From Mycobacterium heckeshornense (lineage in GTDB: Bacteria > Actinomycetota > Actinomycetes > Mycobacteriales > Mycobacteriaceae): a stretch of 64,000 bases of DNA. A program made the position numbers and the translations under genes. The first letter of the stretch is position 1; each line of letters opens with the position of its first letter. Shown here piece after piece: positions 1 through 9,687 of this stretch. The DNA lies in contig NZ_AP024237.1 of assembly GCF_016592155.1 (NCBI RefSeq), forward strand, positions 124,001 to 188,000, written 5' to 3'. A model generated the notes under the pieces. That model was not told the origin of the DNA, did no database searches, and worked only from the letters and a program-made list of their open reading frames with translations.

Positions 1-2
1 AA

Positions 3-620
3 CCCGCGCTCCCGTTACCGAGCTGCGCAGGCCACACCGAGCCCCGGCCGACCAACATTTACGCCGCGACCAAACTCGCTCAAGAGCATCTGTTGGCTGC
101 TTGGACGGCCGCCCATGACGCCAATCTCAGTGTGCTGCGTCTGCAGAACGTCTACGGGCCGGGCCAGTCGCTGACCAACCCCTACACAGGAATAGTCGCA
201 TTGTTCGCGCGGTTAGCGCGCGCACAACGCCCGCCTGAGGTCTACGAGGACGGCCGCATCGTTCGCGACTTCGTCTTTATCGACGATGTCGTCGACGCGG
301 TGTTCGCCGCGCTGGAGAGGCCCGCGACCGAGTCACGCTGCCTAGACATAGGGTCGGGCACAGCGACCACCATCCATCAGCTGGCTCGCACGATCGCCGC
401 CATGTGCGACGCTCCCGAACCGACCGTCGTAGCCAAATTCCGCGACGGTGACGTACGTGCCGCAAGCTGCAGCATCGAGGCAGCGATGAACGAACTGCAC
501 TGGCGTCCGAAGTGGGGGCTTGAGGACGGTCTGCATGCACTGCTCGAATGGATCAGCGAGGAGCCCGAATTGCCCTTGGAGCCAAGCGATCACACTCAGG
601 CACCAGGCCGCCCTGAGTAG
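3..620 (+). CDS. NAD-dependent nucleotide-sugar epimerase/dehydratase, 3' part (dTDP-L-rhamnose 4-epimerase-like)
   Basis: The reading frame is open from the window edge, so the N-terminal NAD-binding half lies upstream. The first visible part contains IYAATKLAQEH, the YxxxK catalytic motif of extended short-chain dehydrogenases, followed by LRLQNVYGPGQS, a substrate-binding stretch typical of the family, and by RDFVFIDDVVDAVFAAL. The fold and the NVYGPGQSL...NPYTG pattern resemble WbiB-like dTDP-L-rhamnose 4-epimerases, which make dTDP-6-deoxy-L-talose. That would suit a glycopeptidolipid locus, because 6-deoxytalose is a GPL core sugar. The substrate is inference; other hexose epimerases or dehydratases share these motifs. 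The gene ends just before a series of insertion sequences, so its old downstream neighbour has probably been lost. Confidence 0.75.
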   Translation, partial: PALPLPSCAGHTEPRPTNIYAATKLAQEHLLAAWTAAHDANLSVLRLQNVYGPGQSLTNPYTGIVALFARLARAQRPPEVYEDGRIVRDFVFIDDVVDAVFAALERPATESRCLDIGSGTATTIHQLARTIAAMCDAPEPTVVAKFRDGDVRAASCSIEAAMNELHWRPKWGLEDGLHALLEWISEEPELPLEPSDHTQAPGRPE

Positions 621-698
621 TCGGTTGCGTGCGGATGCCGTTAGCTGTGCCCTCATGCCGAATTGCACGACCGCAGCGGAAGTCAAGGGGAACTAACA

Positions 699-983
699 AT
701 GGCCTACCTCGACATCTTATCGAAGACCACATCGATCCTGCTCAACACCGACGGCACCGACGATCGCGACCAGCTGGCCGGCGTGGCGGCCGGAGAACTG
801 TTCGAGTGGGCGTGGCTGATCGGCGAGTTCGCCGGTTGGCTCGGAGACGCCGACTAACACACCCGCGCCGACTTCGACCGATTCTTCGGCCGCTACCGCG
901 CCGCGGACACGACCGCCTGGTTCGCCGCGCACATCGCTGAGCGCATCGCCGCGCTGCTCGACGGGGATCGGGGCCAACCATGA
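699..983 (+). pseudogene. Small unrecognised gene split by an in-frame TAA
   Basis: An ATG at 699 follows an AGGGGA Shine-Dalgarno-like sequence and opens 52 codons ending in TAA at 855-857. The same frame then continues without a stop for 41 codons to TGA at 981-983, keeping a similar composition (ADFDRFFGRYRA, then WFAAHIAERIAALL). This looks like a gene of about 94 residues broken by one nonsense mutation. The product is acidic and rich in Trp, Leu and Ala. I do not recognise the family. The first 52 residues alone could still be made. Confidence 0.45.
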
Positions 984-1064
984 GCACAACAACACCGCCG
1001 CCACCGTCACTAGGTGGTTGGTGTTTTTCGCGTGGCGGTGACCGGCTGATCGCGGCTGCTCGAG

Positions 1065-2738
1065 TTGAATGATCGGGTGACGTTGGGACTGACGCCTACT
1101 CAGGCGGATCTGCTGCGGTCGACGGCGCATTTCTGTGATGGGCGGGTCCCACCGGACTCGATTTATGGTGTGCTGCATCGGGAGTGCTTCGCCTTGTTCC
1201 CGGATGAGCTGTTCGCCGATCTGTTTACCGATGTGGGTCGGCGCAGCGTGCCGCCGATGATCGTGGCGGTGGTGATGGTGCTGCAGCGGATCGAGGGCCT
1301 CTCGGATCGGGAGGCGGTGGATCGGTTTGCGTTCGACGCCCGGTGGAAATACGCCGCCGGCGGGCTGGATTTCGACTATCCGGGGTTTGTGGAAACCGTG
1401 TTGGTGGACATGCGGGCCCGGCTGGCCCGCTCGGACCGGCCGAATCGGATCTTCGAGGTCACGTTGGAGGCGGCCAAGGCGGCGGGGCTGGTGGGCCGGC
1501 GGCGGGTGCTGGACTCGACCCCGCTGTATGACGCGGTGGCCACGATGGACACGGTCACGTTGATCCGTTCGGCCATCCGCGGGCTGTTGAAGGTCGCCGA
1601 CGCGGAGCTGGAGCCCCAACTGCGGGCGGTGTTGGGCCGCGATGACGACTACATCAGCGCGGGCAAGCCGGTGTGTGACTACGACGATGCGCCGGCACGG
1701 GAGGCGTTGGTGGATGGGTTGGCCCGCGACGCGCACGCGCTGCCGGCCTGCCTGCAGGAGCGGAAGCTGGGTGCGGAGACCGAGCAGGCGGCGCGGTTGT
1801 TGGCCACCGTGGTCGGTCAGGATCTCGACCGTGACACCGACGGGGTGTTCCGGCTCGCGCGCCGGGTCGCTGCGGATCGGGTGATCTCCACGGTGGACCC
1901 GGATGCGCGTCACGGACACAAGACCTCAGCGCGCGGCTTCGACGGCTACAAGGGGCACATCGCGATCGATCCGGACGCCGAGATCGTGACGGCCACCGAG
2001 GTGGGTGCGGCCAACGCCGGGGACGCCGAGCCCGCCACCGATCTGCTGGCCGACGACCTGCCCGAGGTCACCGACGCCGACGCAGGTGCGGGTGACGACG
2101 GCGACGATGACCCGAATCCAGACGCCGACGGTGCGGCCGCATCCGAGAGCCCTGCCCGCAGCGGGGATGGCCCGGCGGTGTACGGCGATGCGGCCTACGG
2201 TGCGGGACCGCTGTTGGCCAGGCTGGAAACCGCGGGCGCGCAGATCTTTACGAAGGTGCAACCACCGACCGCACCAGGTGGTCGGTTCGCCAAGGACCGC
2301 TTCGCCATCGATCTGAATGCCGGCACGGTCAGCTGCCCGAACGCGGTGACCGTGCCGATCCGCCCGGCCAAGATCGGCGGCGGCACCGCTGTGTTCGGCG
2401 CGGCGTGCGCGGCCTGCCCGCTCGCCGCCCAGTGCACCGGCTCGGCCGCCGGCCGCACCATCCGCATCGGCGCCTACGAGGCGCAACTGTCCCGCGCCCG
2501 CACCGCCCAGGCCGATCCCGCCTGGGCCGCCCAATACAAAGCGACCCGACCGAAAGTGGAGCGCAAGATCGCTCACCTGATGCGCCGCCGCCACGGCGGG
2601 CGTCGCGCCCGGATGCGCGGCACTACGAAGGTCGCCGCCGACTTCTCCTTGCTGGCCGCCGCGGTCAACCTGGCCCGCCTCGGTGCGCTGGGACTGTGCC
2701 GAGCCACCGGCCAAGGCTGGCAAGTCGCGCCCGCATGA
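1065..2738 (+). CDS. IS1182-family transposase
   Basis: This 557-residue protein has the layout of IS1182-type DDE transposases. An N-terminal domain (about residues 5-110, with QADLLRSTAHF and SVPPMIVAVVMVLQ) is followed by an RNase-H-like catalytic core (DSTPLYDAVA, later GYKGHIAIDPD and YGDAAYGAG). A cysteine cluster CAACPLAAQC lies before the C-terminal helix. An acidic low-complexity insert (about residues 340-370) is species-variable filler. The start shown is TTG at 1065; no better start is evident. The frame is intact, so the element may be active. I could not place its terminal inverted repeats with confidence. It lies between the broken small gene and an IS256 element. Confidence 0.85.
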   Translation: MNDRVTLGLTPTQADLLRSTAHFCDGRVPPDSIYGVLHRECFALFPDELFADLFTDVGRRSVPPMIVAVVMVLQRIEGLSDREAVDRFAFDARWKYAAGGLDFDYPGFVETVLVDMRARLARSDRPNRIFEVTLEAAKAAGLVGRRRVLDSTPLYDAVATMDTVTLIRSAIRGLLKVADAELEPQLRAVLGRDDDYISAGKPVCDYDDAPAREALVDGLARDAHALPACLQERKLGAETEQAARLLATVVGQDLDRDTDGVFRLARRVAADRVISTVDPDARHGHKTSARGFDGYKGHIAIDPDAEIVTATEVGAANAGDAEPATDLLADDLPEVTDADAGAGDDGDDDPNPDADGAAASESPARSGDGPAVYGDAAYGAGPLLARLETAGAQIFTKVQPPTAPGGRFAKDRFAIDLNAGTVSCPNAVTVPIRPAKIGGGTAVFGAACAACPLAAQCTGSAAGRTIRIGAYEAQLSRARTAQADPAWAAQYKATRPKVERKIAHLMRRRHGGRRARMRGTTKVAADFSLLAAAVNLARLGALGLCRATGQGWQVAPA

Positions 2739-2906
2739 CCACGGGAAACCCTGCCGCACCGCAGATTCCGCAATAGCCTCGATGATTCGCTCCAGCAAGC
2801 CGACACATCAACCACCGAATCCGTCGCAGGCCGACACCAGCCTTCACAGCAAGCTCAACCCGCAACAACGGTTACCACCTACCCCAGGAGGCCCGATGAG
2901 GCTGTC
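2739..2906. other. Spacer, probably 3' end of the IS1182 element
   Basis: These 168 bases hold no supported gene. They lie between the IS1182 transposase stop and the IS256 inverted repeat at 2907, and probably include the IS1182 right end, although no partner repeat was identified. Confidence 0.3.
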
Positions 2907-3487
2907 AAGTTAACGGTGTAACTGGTTGTTGTACTGTTATTTTCGGCCTTGGGTTAGTCGCCCTGGGAATGCGATCTCGAAGGCGTTGAGCGGTGCTTTC
3001 CATCGGTTGACCCAGCGCTTGCGGCCCTTGCCGGTTGGGTCAAGGCTCATGATCGCCAGGTAGACGCACTTGAGCGCGGCCTGCTCGGTCGGGAAGTGGC
3101 CGCGGGCGTTGACCGCCCTGCGGATCCTTGAGTTTAGGCTTTCGATGCTGTTGGTCGTGCAGATCACGCTGCGGATTTCCTTGTCGAAGGCCAGGAAGAG
3201 AACGAACTCGGCCCAGGCGTTCTCCCACAGCTTGATGATGGCCGGGTAGCGCTGGCCCCAGGTCTCGGTGAACGCGGCGAACGCGTCCAAAGCCGCTGAC
3301 TCGCTGGCCGCGGTGTAGACCAGCTTGAGGTCTTTGGCGATCGCGGCCCAGTCCCTCTTGGAGGTGTAGCGAAAGCTGTTGCGCAACAGGTGTATTACGC
3401 AGACTCCCGCTGTCAACCTCGGGTCGTGGGCATGATTGATCGCCGCGGCTGGCTGACTTTGCTCAGCGCGGGGGCGGGGTGGGGTTG

Positions 3488-4708
3488 TTAGGCGGCGGTG
3501 GCGCGGTGGTGGATGGCCGGGTCGTAGGGGTTGTGGTCGTGCCAGCAGCGCCACAAGATGCGACACCAGCGGGCGCCCAGGCCACGCAGGGCACGATGGT
3601 GTGGTTGGCCGGCGGCGCGGGCGTGTTGGTAGATGTCGGCCGACCAGAGGTCTTCACGGACGGCGACGAACATCCACCAGTCGATGGCGTGCCGCATCCG
3701 CCGGTTGGCGGCGTAGCGGAAGCGAACCTGACGTGTGCGCCCGGACACCTTGGTGACCGGAGCCAAGCCGGTCTCTGCCAACAATGACGGCGCCGAAGGA
3801 AAACGACTGCGCTCCTCACCCATTTCGGAGATCAACACGGCGGCGGTGACCGGTCCGATGCCGGGGAAACTGGTGAAGATCGGGGTGTCCGGGTGCGCCT
3901 CGAGCAGTTCGCCCAGTCGTTTGTCATGGGCTCGCAAATGGGTGTTGAGTAGAGCCAGTTGTTCGGTGAATGCTTTGGCCGCCAACGCTTTGCCAGCAAC
4001 GGTGCCGTCGCTCGCCGATAGCAGATGCGGCTGCATCCGGGCGACAAGTGTCTCGGGTTTGTGCCGGCCACTGTAGCCGTGCCGGGACGTGAACGCGCCC
4101 ATCCGCGCAGCGGTGATCCGGCCCGCCTGCACGGGAGTGGGATAGCTGCGGATGAAGGACAGGGTGATGTCCCGGTCCAGTGCAGAAAACAGGTGCAACG
4201 GGCACGGATGATAGGCATCCAAGATTGACCGCAGTCGATTCTCGGTGTCCACCTGCATATCCAGGATGCGTTGACGATCGCGGCTCACTGCGGTCAGCTC
4301 CGCTAGAAGCGGCGACGGAACGGCCAACGGCCGCCACTGGGCATACTGGTGACGCAACGTATCGGCCAACACATAGGCATCGAATTCGTCGGACTTGGCG
4401 GCCGCCATCCGATAGCGTTCGCGTGCTCGCGCCGAGATTTTCGGTGACACGCAATAAATTTCGGCATCGCAGTGGTGCTGGAGATATTCGACCAGTAGCC
4501 CTTCGGCCCGCTCGATCGCGATCCGGACCGCACCGGTGAACGAAGCAATCAACCCGACCAGGACGGCCAGACCATCGACGGTGTGAGCGACCTTGCGACT
4601 GAGCAGCTGCTGGCCGGTGCCATCCAGCACACACAGGTGATGGAAGCGCCCGCCCCAGTCGATCCCACACCAGAAGCTGTTCGGCCGTTGCAGAGTACTC
4701 TGATTCAT
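3488..4708 (-). CDS. IS110-family DEDD recombinase
   Basis: This 406-residue protein has the two IS110 domains. The N-terminal RuvC-like DEDD domain shows GIDWGGRFHH (first Asp near residue 17), an IERAEG segment, and KSDEFDAYVLADTL with the last two acidic residues. The C-terminal domain has the Tnp20 signature FTSFPGIGPVTAAVL, followed by a Ser-containing helix and RQVRFRYAANRRMRHAI. Enzymes of this family act with a structured bridge RNA from the element's own non-coding end to join donor and target DNA. The frame is intact and identical to copy B, so recent mobility is likely. Confidence 0.9.
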   Translation of the reverse strand: MNQSTLQRPNSFWCGIDWGGRFHHLCVLDGTGQQLLSRKVAHTVDGLAVLVGLIASFTGAVRIAIERAEGLLVEYLQHHCDAEIYCVSPKISARARERYRMAAAKSDEFDAYVLADTLRHQYAQWRPLAVPSPLLAELTAVSRDRQRILDMQVDTENRLRSILDAYHPCPLHLFSALDRDITLSFIRSYPTPVQAGRITAARMGAFTSRHGYSGRHKPETLVARMQPHLLSASDGTVAGKALAAKAFTEQLALLNTHLRAHDKRLGELLEAHPDTPIFTSFPGIGPVTAAVLISEMGEERSRFPSAPSLLAETGLAPVTKVSGRTRQVRFRYAANRRMRHAIDWWMFVAVREDLWSADIYQHARAAGQPHHRALRGLGARWCRILWRCWHDHNPYDPAIHHRATAA

Positions 4709-4955
4709 TGCACTTGGATCCCTTTCAATGTGAAAGGTTCACCCTGCGATCGCGAGGCCTGCCCGGAACCTCATCTCGGCACTCACCGCCCACAGCGGTG
4801 GCGCTGCTCTCGCTGGCCGGTCCACGCCCCGCAGCCACCACGGGCGGACAGGTCTGCATGTGGACCTCGAAGGTGACGCGTTTGCGTGGGCCCTGCCCGT
4901 GGTGGTGCAGGTGAACGCCGAGACCATCCCGGCCGATCCATTGTTAATAGATGAG
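4709..4955 (-). ncRNA. Putative IS110 bridge RNA region, copy A
   Basis: This is the 247-base non-coding leader upstream of the IS110 recombinase, identical to the copy B leader. IS110-group elements encode their bridge RNA here. The details are described for copy B, where the strand reads directly. It is a candidate from sequence and position; transcription is not shown. Confidence 0.5.
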
Positions 4956-5831
4956 GTCTGGGTGATCGCCTGAGGCCACACGGCTTCGATGGCGGTCGGC
5001 AAGCCCTTCAGGCCGTCGCACACCACGATGCATACGTCCTGGGTGCCCCTATTTTTGATTTCCGAGAGCACGCGCAGCCAATACTTGGAGCCCTCCCCGT
5101 CGCCGTGCTCACCGGCCCACAGCCCCAGCACATCGCGGGTGCCGTCGACGGTGACGCCCAGCGCGATGTAGATCGGCCGGTTAGCGACGTTGCCATCACG
5201 GATCTTGACGTTGATCGCGTCGATGAACACCACCGGATACACCGGGTCCAGCGGCCGGTTGCACCACTCGCTCATCGCCTCGATCACCCGGTCGGTGATC
5301 GTCGAGATGGTCTGCTTGGACACCTGCGCGCCGTACACTTCGGCCAGATGCGCGGCGATCTCGCCGTGAGTTAAGCCCTTGGCGGACAACGAAATCACCA
5401 GCCCGTCGATCCCTGAAAGACGGCGCTGACGCTTGCGCACGATCTGCGGCTCGAACGACCCATCCCGGTCCCGAGGTATCGCGACCTCCACCGGCCCGAC
5501 GTCGGTCAGCAGCTGCTTGGTGCGGGTGCCATTGCGAGAGTTGCCGCCATCGCGGCCGGCCGGATCATGCTTGGCGTAGCCGAGATGATCGTCCATCTCG
5601 CCCTCGGCCGCAGACTCGATGATGGTCTTCGTGAGCTGGGCCAGCAGCCCGTCCTCCCCGGTCAACCGCAGCCCCTGTGAGCGGGCCCGATCCACCAACT
5701 GACCGACCAGCTGCTGATCCAACTCATCCAGATCCACGACGCCGGTGTCCGGCGCTTCGACGCCCTTCTCGTCGGTGATCACATTAGTCACAGTGCTCTC
5801 CTTTTGTCTCAGGAGTTACACCGTTTAACTT

Positions 5832-6830
5832 ATACACCCCCATCGGGGTCGACGTCGGCAAGCACCGCCTCGGCCTCGCCGCCGCGGCCCTGCCAACTCA
5901 GTGCGTCAGCCAGCGTGAGCGCCGCCGGCAGGCCACCACCATGATCGAACGCGAATCGGGCCAGCTCCTCGCCGAGAACGAGGCTCGACATCGCCACCGC
6001 ACTCGCCGCTGCCCCGACGATCACGCCGAGGTCTGGCACCAGGTCGCTTCGCATCATGAACTGGGCCAGCTGAATCCGGGTCCGCACGTCGGGCACCCTC
6101 GAGCGCCGCTCTTCTGCCTGCATTTGCTTCTGAAGTTGTTGTGCCAGCAAGCTATTGAGCTGCCGTGTGCGCACTACCCCGGCGTGGCGAAGTGCCGTTT
6201 CACCGATGACGGGGTGGTTCAGCTCCCCGGTTTACGCCCGGGTGAACGGGTTGATATCCAGCCGCAACAACAGCTGCTCTTTCCACAGCGCCGTCAACGC
6301 GTCGGGCACCGCCTCACCGGAGCGAATCACCACGATCAATCGGGTAACCCCGCTGACAGCGAGTTGATGCACCAGTGTTGCCGACAGTGGATCAAGCAAC
6401 TGAGCGTCGTCCACGACGAGGACCAGGTTCTTTTCCTGCTCGAGGGATCTTTGCGCAGCGGCCAGCATCACGGCGGTTCATGCGCCGTGTCGGGGGGCAC
6501 CAACCGGTAGAACGCTCCAAACGGGACGTCGCGACCGGTCTCGGTGCCCAACACGAACCACACCGTCCGCTTGTCCGACTCCAAGGTCTTGGCAAGCGTG
6601 CGAACGAGCGTCGACTTGCCCACCCCGGCTTCGCCCACCAGCACAACACCCCGAACCTGTGCGCTGGCGTCAAGCGCCGCCAACGCACGACGAAACTCGT
6701 CATCGCGGGCAACCATCGGCCACACCGACCCCGACCCGGACTCTGCGTGCACCGGAACCCCTAACCTGCTGCGCTGCAGCTTACGCGGGATCCTACGCCG
6801 GCGTTGTGGAACACGAGGGGTGTGCAGCAC
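5832..6830 (-). pseudogene. Decayed LAL-type LuxR regulator
   Basis: This is a degraded paralogue of the intact gene at 6847-9609. The 5' piece (6830 to about 6468) carries a Walker A motif GEAGVGKST. A frameshift near 6470 moves the match to the next frame, which carries LVLVVDDAQLLDPLSATLV (Walker B). After RLDINPFTRA there is a TAA at about 6231, and roughly 130 residues present in the intact paralogue are missing. The match resumes with ALRHAGVVRTRQLN. The gene is cut off at 5832 by the IS256 inverted repeat, removing the C-terminal HTH domain. At least four lesions make it non-functional. Confidence 0.85.
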
Positions 6831-6846
6831 CGCTTCTGACGTCTTC

Positions 6847-9609
6847 CTATCTCCTGGACCTATCCAGACTTAGTAAGTGGATGAGCTGGTCGCGGTTGTT
6901 GATGCCGAGTTTGGCGAAGATGCGATAGAGATGTCCCTCCACCGTTCGCACCGAGACAACCAACCGATCGGCGATCTCACGGTTGGAGAGGCCGGCTACG
7001 ACCATCATCGCGATCTCGCGTTCCCGGTCGGTGATCGGCAGCGGGCGGGCCGCGGTCTCGACCGTCGGTGTGCGCAGTCCGTATTGGCTGGCCAGTCCGT
7101 ACGCCCGGGTCGAGGACTCCACCTCCTTGCTGCGGTGGCCTTTGCGGGCATGTTCGCCCGCCGCCTGAGCCATTGCGTCGGCGGCAAGTGCCAATGCCCC
7201 CAGATCGGTGAACCGAGCTGCCGCGGCGTCGAGCAGGTCGCCGTCGCGGTAGGCAAGGCCGCGCGCTTGGGTAGCGATCGCCTCTGCCAGCGCAGTGTTC
7301 AGCGTCCTGGAAAGTTCCTCCAGCCGTGCGGCGCACGATCGATCGCCGAAGCGGACAGCGGTGTGCAGCGCGCGCATCTCAATGGCGGACATCCCCGATT
7401 GTCGGGCGATCTGTTCGGCGCGCACCGCATGCCTCCGGGCGGCCGTCGTCTCGCCGACGGATGCCCGCTCCCAGGCCCGGGCCAGCTCAAGTTCGGGCAA
7501 GAACACCGCGACCTGCGGTCCGTAGGCTTCCTCCGAACGGCGCAGCGCGCCGGCGGCCGCCTCGCCGTCTCCCCGCGCACCTTCGGCCTGCGCGCACCAG
7601 GCCGCCACCAGCATCAACCAGCCTGGTGGGAAACCATGAGACATCGCCGATATCGAGTCGTGAAACGCCGCACATGCGGACGCCAGCGCACCGCGGGCAA
7701 GCTGGACGAATCCGAGCATCGCGTGTACGAAGGCGTCCGCCTCGGGACTCACCGTGATCGTCGGGCCATAGCGTTCCCACACGCGCTCGGCCGCCGGATA
7801 ATCACCGGCGACCGTCGCCGCCACGACCTCAGCCAAGCCCATGACGAACCGGTGCGGTCCAATCTGGCCGAGCACCTGTGCCCGCCGCGCCTTCGTTATC
7901 CGGTGAACTTCGCCAAGCCTGCCGGCGAGCGCCAACGCCCAGACGGTTGACGTGACAGCCCACGTCGTCGTCAACGGTTGTTGATCGGATGCACACAGGG
8001 GCAGCCCAAGCTCGAGCGCGGTCGGGATGTCACCGCAGAAGCACGCAAATGCCCCCGCGATTGCCGTAACGAGAAAGGCCGGCTCCTGGGAGCGGGCGCG
8101 ATTTCTTATATTGGTGAGTAGCAGCCGTGCCCGCTCGACCTGTCCGCAATTAAAAAACAGATTGGCGGCACGCAGCGAACCCCACTGCACGGTCAGCCAT
8201 TCATCGGCACCATTGGGGTCGGCGTCGGCAAGGATCGCCTCGGCCTCATCGCCTCGCCCCTGCCAGCCCAGTGCCTCAGCCAGCACGATGGCTGCCGACA
8301 GGCCACCACTATGATCGAACGCGAATCGTGCCAGCTCCTCGCCGAGTGCGACGTTGGACATGGTCACCGCGCTCGCCGCCGCGTCGATGATCACGTCGAG
8401 GTCGGGCGTTAGGTCGCTTCGTATCATGAACTGGGCCAACCGTATTCGGGTGCGCACGTCAGACAACCTCGGCCGCTGCTCCTGCGGCTGCATTTCCTTC
8501 CGAAGATGTTGTGCCAGAATGCTATTGAGCTGGCGCGTGCGCACCACTCCGGCGTGCCGAAGTGCCACTTCACCCATGACGGGGTTAGCCAACCGAGCCA
8601 CGGTGTGTGATTCGTCGGCAACCAACTGGATGATGCCGCGGCGCTCGAGATGGGCCACCGCGTCAGCATCGCAAAGCCCACGTAGGGTCTCCCAGCTGAG
8701 GACCTCCGCAGCGGCCAAAACCTCTACCGCCTCCAGTTCTTCGGCGGCCAGGGATTGCAGGCGAACCTCAAGAACATCGTAGAGTTCGCCACCTGCGTGC
8801 AGCGCACCTCGAAGCTGCCAGCCGTGTTCCGAGCGCACCAGCACACCGCTCTCCCGGCCCGCACTTAACAGGCCGCGCAGCATCAGTGGATTACCCGCTG
8901 TCCGGCTATGTAACTCGTAGATGACCCGGGTATGGACCACGTCGCCAAGCACGGTGCGAGCGAGTTCCTCGGTCTGCTGCCAGGTGAACGCATTGATGCG
9001 CAGACGAAGCAACACTCGCTCTTTCCACAGGGCTGTCACCGCATCAGGCACGGAGTTACCCGAGCGGACTGTCACGATCAGACGCGCACTGCCAGCGGCC
9101 GCAAGGTGATACACCAACGTCGCCGACAACGGATCGAGCAAGTGGGCGTCGTCGACGACGAGGACCAGGTTCTCTTGCTGCTCCAGAGTCTTTTGCGCGG
9201 CGGCCAGCATCACGGCAGGTTCACTCACCGCATCGAGGGTCATCAACCAGTAGAACGCGCCCAATGGCACCGCCTTGCTGGTTTCGGTGCCCAGCACAAA
9301 CCGCACCGCAAGCCCGCGCGACTGGACAGCCTCGGCGAGCGCACGAGCCAGTGTCGATTTACCGGTCCCGGCCTCGCCCACCAAGACAACGCCCTGAAAT
9401 TTCGCGTCGTCCCCGAGTGCCGCCAACGCTTGGCGGACCTCGTCATCGCGGCCCACCAACGGCCACGCCGAGCCACTCCCCGTTTGCACTGGCCGTCGAA
9501 CCTCCCGGGGCCATGTCCACACCCGCCTTTGGCTGACGCTACCGCGACTCCGCCCACGGTTTGCGCCGGTTGACGAAACTTCCAGCAAAAAAACGTGGGC
9601 AGCCGTCAA
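6847..9609 (-). CDS. LAL-type LuxR-family transcriptional regulator
   Basis: This 920-residue protein is a large ATP-binding LuxR regulator. An N-terminal AAA/STAND ATPase has Walker A GEAGTGKST at residues 78-86 and Walker B LVLVVDDAHLLDP near 150. The middle is a long helical, tetratricopeptide-like region rich in Ala and Leu. The C-terminal LuxR HTH starts at TDREREIAMMVVAGLSNREI and ends with VRTVEGHLYRIFAKLGI. Such proteins are usually ligand- or nucleotide-dependent activators of nearby operons. The ligand is unknown here. The start at 9609 is the most upstream; the conserved domain begins only at GSAWPLVGRDDE (about residue 46), so the true start may be later. It is the only intact host-type gene between the epimerase and the NRPS, so a role in regulating the GPL genes is possible but unproven. 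Confidence 0.85.
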   Translation of the reverse strand: MTAAHVFLLEVSSTGANRGRSRGSVSQRRVWTWPREVRRPVQTGSGSAWPLVGRDDEVRQALAALGDDAKFQGVVLVGEAGTGKSTLARALAEAVQSRGLAVRFVLGTETSKAVPLGAFYWLMTLDAVSEPAVMLAAAQKTLEQQENLVLVVDDAHLLDPLSATLVYHLAAAGSARLIVTVRSGNSVPDAVTALWKERVLLRLRINAFTWQQTEELARTVLGDVVHTRVIYELHSRTAGNPLMLRGLLSAGRESGVLVRSEHGWQLRGALHAGGELYDVLEVRLQSLAAEELEAVEVLAAAEVLSWETLRGLCDADAVAHLERRGIIQLVADESHTVARLANPVMGEVALRHAGVVRTRQLNSILAQHLRKEMQPQEQRPRLSDVRTRIRLAQFMIRSDLTPDLDVIIDAAASAVTMSNVALGEELARFAFDHSGGLSAAIVLAEALGWQGRGDEAEAILADADPNGADEWLTVQWGSLRAANLFFNCGQVERARLLLTNIRNRARSQEPAFLVTAIAGAFACFCGDIPTALELGLPLCASDQQPLTTTWAVTSTVWALALAGRLGEVHRITKARRAQVLGQIGPHRFVMGLAEVVAATVAGDYPAAERVWERYGPTITVSPEADAFVHAMLGFVQLARGALASACAAFHDSISAMSHGFPPGWLMLVAAWCAQAEGARGDGEAAAGALRRSEEAYGPQVAVFLPELELARAWERASVGETTAARRHAVRAEQIARQSGMSAIEMRALHTAVRFGDRSCAARLEELSRTLNTALAEAIATQARGLAYRDGDLLDAAAARFTDLGALALAADAMAQAAGEHARKGHRSKEVESSTRAYGLASQYGLRTPTVETAARPLPITDREREIAMMVVAGLSNREIADRLVVSVRTVEGHLYRIFAKLGINNRDQLIHLLSLDRSRR

Positions 9610-9687
9610 TTCAACATTTATTCAATAAATCATGTCCTTGCAGGCTGTTCCACATGCGTCGGACTCCGCTCATCTGCATTCATGATG

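Larger units (their letters stand above)
3401..4955 (-). mobile_element. IS110-family element, copy A
   Basis: The borders come from comparison with copy B (15806-17360): the two are identical over this length and diverge immediately outside at the 3401 end. A CT dinucleotide lies at both edges (4954-4955 and 3401-3402 on the complement), as expected for IS110 recombination at a core dinucleotide without terminal inverted repeats. The element lies in the IS256 transposase gene between the codons for QT and CVIH. Confidence 0.85.
2937..5791 (-). pseudogene. IS256-family transposase split by IS110
   Basis: The start ATG at 5791 follows a GGAG-type ribosome site, and the N-terminal half (down to about 4956) carries VFIDAINVKIRDG with the first catalytic Asp of the Mutator-type DDE family. 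Translation reaches AVWPQAITQT and then enters IS110 sequence. The C-terminal half resumes at about 3400 with CVIHLLRNSFRYTS and continues to the stop at 2937, including the conserved TTNSIESLNSRIRRAVNARGHFP block. Joining the halves at the CT core would restore one protein of about 400 residues. As it stands the gene makes only a truncated product with about 60 foreign residues. Confidence 0.85.
2907..5832 (-). mobile_element. IS256-family element (copy a), interrupted by IS110
   Basis: Terminal inverted repeats are visible: AAGTTAACGGTGTAAC at 2907-2922 and the complementary GTTACACCGTTTAACTT near 5815-5831, differing by one inserted base. Without the 1555-bp IS110 insertion the element is about 1.37 kb, normal for the family. 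It lies within a decayed LuxR-type gene, whose reading frame ends at the 5832 border. No target duplication was recognised. Confidence 0.8.

Noticed and set aside
717..1919. 400-codon open frame on the minus strand opposite the IS1182 transposase
   Set aside because: It is a Pro/Arg/His-rich shadow of a high-GC coding frame, with no domain features.
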